The notes under the pieces were generated by a model. That model worked only from the letters and a program-made list of their open reading frames with translations. It had not been told where the DNA came from and made no database searches. DNA of 6,870 nucleotides from Leadbetterella sp051649345 (GTDB lineage: Bacteria > Bacteroidota > Bacteroidia > Cytophagales > Spirosomataceae), in assembly GCA_051649345.1 (NCBI GenBank), contig JBOFGX010000408.1, forward strand, positions 1 through 6,870, given 5' to 3'. The position numbers and the translations under genes were made by a program. How positions within the stretch are numbered: the first letter of the stretch is position 1; every line of letters begins with the position of its first letter. This document shows, piece by piece, positions 1 through 6,521 of the stretch.

Positions 1-225
1 ACAATTAAGGTAAGACTTCCACTTAGGAAGCAGAACACGATGCACCGAACTGAAAACGCCATCATCAGGAATTTGAAAGTCAATTTCAGCCTGGCTTTCG
101 CAAAGTGACGCCAACGTCACTTCGTACTTATTCGAAAGTTCTCGGCATATTTCAAATATACGAAGACGATCCCCACCGATCACAGGGTAAGGAAATCTCG
201 GCGTTAACACCAATATCTTCTTCAT
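1..225 (-). CDS. Glycosyltransferase, GT4-like, N-terminal part (runs off window)
   Basis: This is the first 75 codons of a gene that continues beyond the left edge. The ATG at 225-223 overlaps the TGA of the preceding gene in an ATGA arrangement, and GAGA lies a few bases upstream as a plausible ribosome binding site. The protein starts with a beta-strand (KKILVLTPRFPYP, residues 2-14) followed by GGDRLR (residues 17-22) and an amphipathic helix. This is the usual beginning of the N-terminal Rossmann domain of GT4-type GT-B glycosyltransferases, where the Gly-rich loop sits near the acceptor and donor cleft. The C-terminal donor-binding half is not visible, so neither the sugar nor the exact family can be confirmed. 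By hand count this stretch is about 43% GC (97 of 225), clearly above the 33-35% sampled in the genes before it, so it may have a different origin. Inferred role: one transfer step in building the polysaccharide repeat unit at the cytoplasmic membrane face. Confidence 0.85.
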   Translation of the reverse strand, partial: MKKILVLTPRFPYPVIGGDRLRIFEICRELSNKYEVTLASLCESQAEIDFQIPDDGVFSSVHRVLLPKWKSYLNC

Positions 226-1340
226 AGTTTCTCTAGCAGACCTTTTAATTTAATTCTTACAGAGTTGTACGTGTAATAACTTTCAAAATCTTTCTTTATA
301 TCAAGACTATCAATATATCTAAAAGGGTCAGAAAGAATCAAATCTGTAAGTTCATAAGCTTTTGAGTAAGACTTAACATAACATTTGCCAATAACATCAT
401 CGTACCCAATAAGAGAATGTTCATGCGCTATTACGGGTAAAGAAAACTTTAACGCCTCTGCTACCTTGGTTTTCATCCCACTGCCGACGCTCACGGTGCT
501 TAGATAAAACTTTGCATTTGAAAAAATTGAACCCATTTCTTCATTGGATGGCGAATTTATGAGCATAACATTTGGCGGAGCATCTAAACCGATTGTACCC
601 AAACCTCTTCCAGCAACGACAAATTTAAGCATCGGGAGTTTTTTAGATAGTTCTAAAATTTCTCTCAACGCAAGAATATTAGGTTCAAAGTCGAACGAAC
701 CAGTGAAAAGGATATAATCTTTTTTTCCATCTAATAAGTCGCATTGCGGTTCTTCCGACGTATTCGGAAAACAGATTGGAATAACAATTGGCTCCGACAC
801 TTTTAGATAATTACCATCTTCAAATGTAATAAAAGAGTGCTCCGATGAAAATTTCAGGGATAGAGTTTCATTTAAATACACAATTAACAAGTCATAAGTT
901 AGAAGTAGTCGTTTAAAGAATCCATTTTGCACCTTCAATCTTTGCTTCAAAAGAACACTTTCCACATTATCAAAGTGCACAATAATCTTTTTATCCCGAT
1001 AGAATGCGGAAATCAATAAGGCAAATATTCCTAGGCGACTGCTATGTATAGCGATAACATCACTATCATTTACAATTTTCAATATCTTAAATAGGTAGAA
1101 AAGCAGAAAACTAGGTGAAAGAAAAATCCGAGAAAAAACATCAGAGAAAATAGTCTTTTCGAAACACACGTATTCAACGTTAGGAAGATCAGATGCTATT
1201 TGCCCATCATTCTGTAGCTTTCCTATAACCTTAATACTGTCAGAAATCTGTGAATATCCATGAATTAATGAGCGAAGATAGTGACCGCCACCTGTTAACT
1301 CGTGCGGAGAGTTAATAGACAATAAAGTAATATTCCTCAT
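222..1340 (-). CDS. Glycosyltransferase with GT4-type C-terminal domain
   Basis: This is a 372-residue GT-B fold glycosyltransferase of usual length. The N-terminal domain opens with ITLLSINSP (residues 4-12) and a Gly-rich loop TGGGHYLRSL (16-25). The C-terminal domain carries LFTGSFDFEPNILALREI (211-228), the typical first strand and helix of the Glyco_trans_1_4 type, then VVAGRG (241-246). GSGMKTKVAEALKFSLPVIA (286-305) follows; this is the donor-sugar-binding segment, with the conserved K and the E of the helix. It presumably transfers a sugar from a nucleotide donor to the lipid-linked repeat unit; donor and linkage cannot be read from sequence. The ATG at 1340-1338 shares one base with the TAA of the preceding gene and is preceded by a good GGTGG ribosome binding site. 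The stop overlaps the next gene's start by four bases. There is no predicted signal peptide; residues 72-90 are hydrophobic and may help membrane association. Confidence 0.9.
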   Translation of the reverse strand: MRNITLLSINSPHELTGGGHYLRSLIHGYSQISDSIKVIGKLQNDGQIASDLPNVEYVCFEKTIFSDVFSRIFLSPSFLLFYLFKILKIVNDSDVIAIHSSRLGIFALLISAFYRDKKIIVHFDNVESVLLKQRLKVQNGFFKRLLLTYDLLIVYLNETLSLKFSSEHSFITFEDGNYLKVSEPIVIPICFPNTSEEPQCDLLDGKKDYILFTGSFDFEPNILALREILELSKKLPMLKFVVAGRGLGTIGLDAPPNVMLINSPSNEEMGSIFSNAKFYLSTVSVGSGMKTKVAEALKFSLPVIAHEHSLIGYDDVIGKCYVKSYSKAYELTDLILSDPFRYIDSLDIKKDFESYYTYNSVRIKLKGLLEKL

Positions 1341-2377
1341 TATTTACCACCCTGAATTAATTCGTATATCTCTTTATCATTAGCTGCGGAACAAAATTTA
1401 TTGTATATTGATGTCTGTAATGTAGTATACTCTTTACGAAAATCACGTCTATTGTCCTCGCTGGCTAGCAAGGCAAGCAAACGCTTTTCAATTATATTTG
1501 CATTCACTTCTACTTCTTTAGACTCTAAGATAAATTCAGTTGGAAGAATTTCACTAGCTCCACCAACATTTGTAGAAAATACTAAAACACCAGCCAAGAC
1601 AGATTCAATTAGCACCGACGGAAGACATTCAATGTTCGAAGTGTGGAGCACCAAATCAGCGGATGAGTAATATAAACCCACATCATTCTTATCACAGGAT
1701 TCAAAGGAAATTATCAACTGTTTTTCTGAAGCAAACTGTAACAAGGAATTTTTATAGCACTCGTCTGTAACCGAGCCCAAGAAAACAACATTTACAGTCG
1801 AAAGATCTAATTTCTCTTTCAAAAGAGCCGCTATTTCTAAAGTGAGACGTTGATTTTTATTCTCCTCAACTCTACCTACATTTAACACTCTCACTTGCTT
1901 ATGCACGAAGGGAACGCTAACACTTTTTGGAGCGATATTGAATTTGTTATAGGCTACAATCTTATTCGGACCATCTATGTGTTCAACCGACGATAGACTG
2001 TATCTACAAGGGAATACTACAATATCAGAGAATAATTGCCCTATTCTGTAGCAAAATTTCCTTTTCTTGGTTTGCTTTGAATAATCATCGTGCATCAAAT
2101 ACACTAGCCTATAACCAAGAATTTTTAAAAATGGAGCATACACAGCAGAAAGTGTGTTAACAAGAAAAATGCAATTGATCTTTTTAAAATTCTTCAGGAG
2201 AAAAAAAATAAGGAATATGTTTTTTTTAATCCACACACTTTCATTTTCTGAGGGGATTGACTTGTAGCTGCAATAGTATAGTTCATCTCCGCTATAACGA
2301 CTGAAACGTTGTGCGAGAGATAACGAACAATACTCAGCCCCCCCAAAGTCTTTAGAGTAATTAATTAAAACATTCAA
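1340..2377 (-). CDS. Glycosyltransferase family 4, TTG start
   Basis: This is a 345-residue GT4 enzyme. The N-terminal strand NVLINYSKDFGGAEY (residues 2-16) has the usual GGAE acceptor-side loop. LNVGRVEENKNQ (165-176) is the start of the donor domain. SADLVLHTSNIECLPSVLIE (239-258) contains the EX7E motif (E250 and E258), followed by ESVLAGVLVFSTNVGGASEI, all standard for GT4. The start is a TTG at 2377-2375: no ATG occurs before about codon 95, and the family N-terminus begins right after the TTG, so this choice is firm. The TTG overlaps the previous TGA as TTGA, and a weak GTGAG lies nine bases upstream, so translation probably relies on coupling. The 5' part holds a run of seven G (codons 12-14) and runs of eight A and eight T (codons 51-61), which could allow slippage. 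It likely adds one sugar of the repeat unit; specificity is unknown. Confidence 0.9.
   Translation of the reverse strand: MNVLINYSKDFGGAEYCSLSLAQRFSRYSGDELYYCSYKSIPSENESVWIKKNIFLIFFLLKNFKKINCIFLVNTLSAVYAPFLKILGYRLVYLMHDDYSKQTKKRKFCYRIGQLFSDIVVFPCRYSLSSVEHIDGPNKIVAYNKFNIAPKSVSVPFVHKQVRVLNVGRVEENKNQRLTLEIAALLKEKLDLSTVNVVFLGSVTDECYKNSLLQFASEKQLIISFESCDKNDVGLYYSSADLVLHTSNIECLPSVLIESVLAGVLVFSTNVGGASEILPTEFILESKEVEVNANIIEKRLLALLASEDNRRDFRKEYTTLQTSIYNKFCSAANDKEIYELIQGGK
1347..1353 (-). promoter_or_regulatory. Ribosome binding site for the 1340-222 glycosyltransferase
   Basis: AGGGTGG on the minus strand lies six bases before the ATG at 1340. It sits inside the last codons of the preceding gene and is among the best Shine-Dalgarno-like sequences in the cluster. 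It supports the ATG that overlaps the upstream TAA by one base (TAATG). Confidence 0.6.
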
Positions 2378-3294
2378 AATAAACGACTCACGATTTTGTA
2401 AGATTTGAAAATTAGATTCGTAAAATAAGGGTGAATCAGTAGAGAATGGTGATAAATTCTATCCTTAAATAGTCTAGCCTTTTTATTATAGTATTCCCGG
2501 TTAACTTTATCACCATGCTCGTATGCAATCATGTACATTTTAAGTAAGTACTTAAAGTAGACTCTCTTATTGATGACAGTTTCAAATTTCTCAACGAAGT
2601 TCTTACAAGAGTCAAAATCCACCGTACGTTTTTCGCCTTTGATCCAATTTACGATTGTTGTATGCTCGTTCGTATAGACACATTTTACATTAGTCAACGC
2701 TTGATTTAGGAATTGAAGATCTTGATGTCTTCTTAGATTTTCATCAAACTTCAATAGTCCTAAATCGAAGGCTGATTTTTTAAAAACAAATGACGATGTT
2801 TGAGGCATTGCATTGCTCATTACAAAATCAATAGGCAATTCATCAGCATCAATATATTGATAGCTACTTGTTTTTATTCTCGAACATCCATCATCTATAA
2901 CGTGACTTGAATAACATAGATCTGAGTTATTTTCACACAAACTGCGCACACTTATAAGTAAGTGGTCTTCTAACCACTCATCATCAGAATCGATCAATGC
3001 AATTATTTCTCCTCTAGCCATCTCCATACCTAAATTTCTAGCCTTTGCACCATAGAGTTTTGATTTTGAAACATGCAATCTTATGCAGCTAGAATCTGAG
3101 TCGAGATTTCGAATTATGCTAGTTAGTTTTTCGATATCATCTAGCTGAGACATATCGTCAACTATTATAATTTCACTGGGTTTTAACGATTGCTTCAAGA
3201 CTGAAACCAATGTTTTCTCAATAGTTGATGACCTATTGAAATATGGTATCACTACAGAGACACTTTCTTTAAATTCGATTTTTTCTATGGACAT
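2374..3294 (-). CDS. Glycosyltransferase family 2 (GT-A)
   Basis: This is a 306-residue inverting GT-A glycosyltransferase. From the ATG at 3294, the nucleotide-binding strand VSVVIPYFNR is at residues 12-21 and IIIVDD at 42-47. The metal-binding DXD region IDSDDEW is at 101-107, with aspartates 102, 104 and 105. RRHQDLQF at 188-195 occupies the place of the catalytic-base motif of GT2 enzymes. The C-terminal 100 residues are rich in Lys and aromatic residues, probably for membrane or acceptor contact, with no clear transmembrane helix. The reading frame also allows a TTG at 3309, five codons earlier (MVLSI before MSIEK). I prefer the ATG because it is a standard start and lies close to the conserved strand, but no strong ribosome binding site favours either. 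It overlaps the end of the polymerase gene by 26 bases and its own TGA lies within the next gene's TTGA start. Its role is sugar transfer onto the repeat unit; donor unknown. Confidence 0.92.
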   Translation of the reverse strand: MSIEKIEFKESVSVVIPYFNRSSTIEKTLVSVLKQSLKPSEIIIVDDMSQLDDIEKLTSIIRNLDSDSSCIRLHVSKSKLYGAKARNLGMEMARGEIIALIDSDDEWLEDHLLISVRSLCENNSDLCYSSHVIDDGCSRIKTSSYQYIDADELPIDFVMSNAMPQTSSFVFKKSAFDLGLLKFDENLRRHQDLQFLNQALTNVKCVYTNEHTTIVNWIKGEKRTVDFDSCKNFVEKFETVINKRVYFKYLLKMYMIAYEHGDKVNREYYNKKARLFKDRIYHHSLLIHPYFTNLIFKSYKIVSRLF

Positions 3295-4534
3295 AATTGA
3301 GAGAACCAAAAATAATAATACCGATTGTGAAATTTAGAACAGTGAGGAATAGCGAATCAATCATGTTAGCTCTAAATGCATTAATGGAGTTTAAACAGTA
3401 CATGAGGAAGAAGTACTTATAGTAAAGAACTGTCGACCTAAATATCCACGAATAGAACTTAGCAAAGATAAAACCAAAAAAACAAAGAAACATAATTAGA
3501 CTAGGGAATCCGAACACTGCATATACATCGTAGATCGTAAATGTATATGTGGTTATATCTACTATTGGGTCAATACCGTATATTTTTTGTGTATAATCGA
3601 ACTGCGATGAAATCACTGGCTTGTCGGGCCAAATAGCTCTAGGGATAATATTAAGAACTATAAATAGTATATAGACTCCGAAATTATATCCGTGACCTTG
3701 TACATAATTAATTAAATCATTTAGCTTTCTCCCTGGATTGAGATCAGCTGTGAGTGCCACATATGCGTCAAGTACAGAAAAGTCACTAAAAACATCCCAA
3801 TAACCGTGCCTAGCGATATTAAGTATATATAATATAATCGGCGCGAATACAAAAACGACAACCATCATGACTAATTGTTTTAATGCATTATAGTTTCTAT
3901 TTTGTGCCAATATGTACAATAGTGCAAACACAGCAGTATGTGCTATGTAAATAAATCTTCCCGTAGTAAACGTTGCGAATAGTGCTAAAATCTTAAAAGT
4001 CAAAACCAGAATTAGATCTTTCTTGCTGGGGACTCCATTCCTAAAAAGTAGACATAATAGATAATAGTTAATTAGATTTGCTATTATCGAGTTAACTGTA
4101 AAGTCTACGAATATATTCGACTTACCCTTCACACCAGTATATTTTATCGGATTTAAGAGTAATTCTGAAACAGAAATACCCATTATTGAATATGAGTAGA
4201 CCCAAAAGCAGAAAGTTAGTACTATTAGGAAGGACAAAACTGAAATATAGAAAACCAATCCTTTTCGCCACCCTATGTAAGGAATTTGGAATGTAGACTC
4301 TTTATAACTAAAAACACTGTAAATAAATAGAAATGATAACATACCAAGATATGTCACATAAAAATATAGACTATCAAACCCATAACTGAAATAGTTAGGA
4401 AAAATAAAAAGAAGATTGAAGACTAGAAATGCGAATATTGGGGTTACAAAAATTACCTTTGTGGTTTTCAAACATGATGTTATAAAAAAAACGAAAAATG
4501 TCACTATCCACAGTATTAGTAAGGCACTATCCAT
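3269..4534 (-). CDS. wzy: O-antigen/oligosaccharide repeat-unit polymerase Wzy
   Basis: This is a 421-residue inner-membrane protein with about ten to twelve hydrophobic helices and short charged loops. It resembles the oligosaccharide repeat-unit polymerase family, whose members share little sequence beyond topology and a few motifs. The clearest mark is PRAIWPDKP at residues 298-306, after a hydrophobic helix; a Pro-Arg-x-x-Trp-Pro-x-Lys-Pro signature is recurrent in Wzy-type polymerases. TTGRFIYIA at 190-198 gives the usual Gly-Arg pair, and a large hydrophilic loop (about 241-282) with several Arg/Asp lies before it in space. Wzy joins flipped undecaprenyl-linked units in the periplasm, en bloc from the reducing end. 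The ATG at 4534 is well supported: GAGG lies five bases upstream, and the gene overlaps the acyltransferase stop by eight bases (ATGGATAG). A ligase (WaaL) is less likely because the Wzx and glycosyltransferase neighbours and the motif point to Wzy. Confidence 0.88.
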   Translation of the reverse strand: MDSALLILWIVTFFVFFITSCLKTTKVIFVTPIFAFLVFNLLFIFPNYFSYGFDSLYFYVTYLGMLSFLFIYSVFSYKESTFQIPYIGWRKGLVFYISVLSFLIVLTFCFWVYSYSIMGISVSELLLNPIKYTGVKGKSNIFVDFTVNSIIANLINYYLLCLLFRNGVPSKKDLILVLTFKILALFATFTTGRFIYIAHTAVFALLYILAQNRNYNALKQLVMMVVVFVFAPIILYILNIARHGYWDVFSDFSVLDAYVALTADLNPGRKLNDLINYVQGHGYNFGVYILFIVLNIIPRAIWPDKPVISSQFDYTQKIYGIDPIVDITTYTFTIYDVYAVFGFPSLIMFLCFFGFIFAKFYSWIFRSTVLYYKYFFLMYCLNSINAFRANMIDSLFLTVLNFTIGIIIFGSLNYVHRKNRI

Positions 4535-5120
4535 TTTTGCCTCGAATCGATTTTACTTTTGCGGGTACACCGACTGCAACGCTTTTTTCAGGGATTTGTT
4601 TTGTGACAATTGAACCAGCCCCTATAATTACATCACTCCCTATATCATTCATTATAACAGCATGCGTCCCTATCCATACGTTATTACCAATAATGACTTT
4701 TTTTAACTTACCGCTAGAAGCGTTGAATTTCACTTCAAGATTATTAACTTCATGATGATGAGCACCGCTCATTATCGATACTCTCGCAGCAAGAATAACG
4801 TCATCACCGATACAGCAATTGCTCACAATGCTGAACTCTTCGATACATACATTCGAACCAATTTCGACGGTTGGATATACAATATAAGCACCGTAATGCA
4901 CTCTGAGATTTCGACCACATTTTCTTAAAGTTTTCCTATAAAATATTTCCCTTATAATAAATCCGAACTCACCTTGGTAAGCCGATAATTTTATCGCAAT
5001 TGATTTATAATTACTTCTCAATACGAAGTATTCCAGGAAATATATTGGCAAAACCGCCGATGCCAATATTTTATAAACCCATCTTATTATTGATTTACAT
5101 TGTTTTTTTAGCATATACAT
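4527..5120 (-). CDS. Hexapeptide-repeat acyltransferase (probable sugar O-acetyltransferase)
   Basis: This is a 197-residue left-handed beta-helix acyltransferase. A hydrophobic N-terminal stretch (about 17-34) may anchor it to the membrane. Hexapeptide-type turns begin near residue 77 and run through VEIGSNVCIEE (85-95), CIGDDVILAARVSIMSG (103-119), VIIGNNVWIG (142-151) and VIIGAGSIV (164-172). They end in the signature VGVPAKV (183-189), typical of the NodL/Maa/WbbJ group. The histidines at 121-123 (GAHHHE) lie where this family keeps its catalytic His. It would transfer an acetyl group from acetyl-CoA to a sugar hydroxyl; N-acylation of an aminosugar precursor is also possible, and the acceptor cannot be told. 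The ATG at 5120 overlaps the end of wzx by 26 bases; a second ATG two codons later (5114) is equally possible. Its place between wzx and wzy suggests it decorates this cluster's own product. Confidence 0.9.
   Translation of the reverse strand: MYMLKKQCKSIIRWVYKILASAVLPIYFLEYFVLRSNYKSIAIKLSAYQGEFGFIIREIFYRKTLRKCGRNLRVHYGAYIVYPTVEIGSNVCIEEFSIVSNCCIGDDVILAARVSIMSGAHHHEVNNLEVKFNASSGKLKKVIIGNNVWIGTHAVIMNDIGSDVIIGAGSIVTKQIPEKSVAVGVPAKVKSIRGKNG
4540..4543 (-). promoter_or_regulatory. Ribosome binding site for wzy
   Basis: GAGG on the minus strand lies five bases before the wzy ATG at 4534, inside the last codons of the acyltransferase gene. It supports the ATG that makes the eight-base overlap. Confidence 0.55.
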
Positions 5121-6393
5121 AAACGTCGTATACTCCTAAACTTATTATTGATCTCATCTGCCAAAAAAAGAAGCTTCTAGTTGCCGTATTAAAGTAGTTA
5201 CCTAAAACTGATGCAACAAACTGACCAAATATAGAAGCCATTGCTGCACCTATTAATCCAAAATCTGTAACTAATAATACGTTACATGTTAGATTAACAA
5301 GAAGACCTAAAATTATACGTGGTATTCGTAACTTCGTTTCATTTATTTGTATCAAATAGTTCGTAGAAACAACACCTAAAATAGAAAATGTCATTGACAG
5401 TGATAATGCAGGTATCAATGCATTTGCCTCTATATAATTTTCGTCTAGGAGTACTGATATCAACACTGGTGAAGCTAAATTTAGAAGAGAAAATGTTACT
5501 ATAGACGATAAGAGTATTATGGAAATATAAAATTTAATGAACTGATTATTATCTTTATTTTTGCTAAGCAATGGAATCAAAGCCACAGACAAAGCAACGG
5601 GAGCAAAGCTTGCTGCTTCAACTAATCTTAACGCTATAGAATATACACCCAAATAGTTATACCCCAATTGGTTCGCAATATACCATTGGTCAAATCTACT
5701 ATATACAGCTATCAAAATAGCAGTCAGCGCTATAGGCATTGTGTTCTTCACGAGATACTTAGCATATTTTTCGTTAAAATATAATATTCTAAAACAATCT
5801 GCTTTTGAAAAAAGCATGTAGATGCACAGGCCTAAAAATGATATTGCCACATCGAAAGATAGAGATATTGCAAACTCTTCTATCGTACCATCATTTAGAA
5901 TTAGATATATCTTATAACATGAGGTTAATAGGAGTGAAAATATTCCACAACATGCAATTATTTTGCTTTTTTCTATTCCTTGAAAAAAGGAAAACAAGAC
6001 TGTTTGAGTTTGAAATATAATGGTAAATGATAGAATAAAAGATATTACCCTTTCTATTTCATTATCCAAGATAACTTGAAGGAAAATGTTGTAAACCGCA
6101 AATACCATTACACTAAATGACAGCCTTATAATCATAGCTGTCGACAGTTTTTCATGTAGGCTATCCTTGTTTGAAAATTCTTTAACCAAGTAACTGTCAA
6201 AACCTAATGATGCGATCGCCACGAAAATTGATACGATCCCTTGGATATACATTATAATTCCGAATTCATACGGACCTAAGGTAGATGCTATCTTTGCCGT
6301 TAAAATGAACGCCACAGCCATTCTTATAACTTTTTCTAAAAATAGCCAAACAGCATTTATTAGTGCACTTTTATACATTTTTACTCGCGACAT
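5095..6393 (-). CDS. wzx: Polysaccharide repeat-unit flippase Wzx
   Basis: This is a 432-residue inner-membrane protein of the polysaccharide transporter (MOP/PST) family, of usual length. It moves undecaprenyl-diphosphate-linked repeat units from the cytoplasmic to the periplasmic face. The N-terminus has the family pattern: a short Lys-rich start, ALINAVWLFLEKVIRMA (10-26), then LGPYEFGIIMYIQ (39-51). About twelve hydrophobic segments follow. FQGIEKSK (137-144) and VYSRFDQWYIANQLGYNYLG (230-249) match conserved loops with the buried Arg/Asp residues seen in Wzx proteins, and FGLIGAAMASIFGQ (378-391) is the usual late helix. The ATG at 6393 has no clear ribosome binding site; an in-frame ATG at 6378 (MYKSAL) has GAG five bases upstream and could be the true start, giving 427 residues. 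It is the first intact gene after the mobile-element debris, and its 3' end overlaps the acyltransferase gene. No convincing promoter was found just upstream. Confidence 0.93.
   Translation of the reverse strand: MSRVKMYKSALINAVWLFLEKVIRMAVAFILTAKIASTLGPYEFGIIMYIQGIVSIFVAIASLGFDSYLVKEFSNKDSLHEKLSTAMIIRLSFSVMVFAVYNIFLQVILDNEIERVISFILSFTIIFQTQTVLFSFFQGIEKSKIIACCGIFSLLLTSCYKIYLILNDGTIEEFAISLSFDVAISFLGLCIYMLFSKADCFRILYFNEKYAKYLVKNTMPIALTAILIAVYSRFDQWYIANQLGYNYLGVYSIALRLVEAASFAPVALSVALIPLLSKNKDNNQFIKFYISIILLSSIVTFSLLNLASPVLISVLLDENYIEANALIPALSLSMTFSILGVVSTNYLIQINETKLRIPRIILGLLVNLTCNVLLVTDFGLIGAAMASIFGQFVASVLGNYFNTATRSFFFWQMRSIISLGVYDVYVYAKKTM
6384..6387 (-). promoter_or_regulatory. Possible ribosome binding site favouring the second wzx ATG
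   Basis: CGAG on the minus strand lies five bases before an in-frame ATG at 6378-6376, five codons into the longest wzx frame. The first ATG (6393) lacks a comparable site, as the bases before it are AT-rich. This argues weakly for a start at 6378. Confidence 0.3.
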
Positions 6394-6404
6394 TCAATTT
6401 ATAT

Positions 6405-6521
6405 TCATTCGTTTGACACAGCATTCGCATGCAAATCCCCATTAATCATCGCTTCCAACGTCATACTGAGGTAGTTCACATCCATCGCAAACTTGATTCG
6501 TTTACGCTGTTCTGGTTCTAT
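6405..6521 (-). pseudogene. Orphan 3' coding tail, possibly ISAs1/H-repeat-type transposase end
   Basis: A frame is open on the minus strand from 6545 to a TGA at 6407-6405, 46 codons. The part that looks protein-like starts about 6521 and reads IEPEQRKRIKFAMDV, then NYLSMTLEAM and NGDLHANAVSNE. It has no credible start and overlaps the end of the transposase remnant, so it looks like the C-terminus of a gene whose front was lost. The pattern of basic residues, then A-M-D-x-x-Y-L-x-x-x-L, resembles the C-terminal end of ISAs1-family (H-repeat) transposases. That family includes IS1358, known from O-antigen regions of Vibrio cholerae and V. anguillarum. This identity is my recollection of the family pattern, not a search result. 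A sampled line here is about 47% GC, against 33% in wzx. The alternative is the tail of an older operon gene, since the stop lies only 11 bases before wzx. Confidence 0.45.

Noticed and set aside
1401..1670. Open plus-strand frame of 89 codons
   Set aside because: It lies wholly inside the GT4 gene on the opposite strand, over its conserved donor-binding region, so it is an antisense shadow.
4416..4755. Two overlapping open plus-strand frames
   Set aside because: They are antisense to the start of wzy and the end of the acyltransferase, both with clear family motifs; no ribosome binding site or known protein pattern is seen.
5805..6020. Open plus-strand frame of 71 codons
   Set aside because: It is antisense to transmembrane segments of wzx, and hydrophobic membrane genes often leave such frames open on the other strand.
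6394..6425. Possible promoter before wzx (TATAAA-like box on the minus strand at about 6403-6396)
   Set aside because: No -35-like hexamer lies at a proper distance upstream, and the box is only a few bases from the start codon, leaving no room for a leader. AT-rich spacer is the simpler reading.
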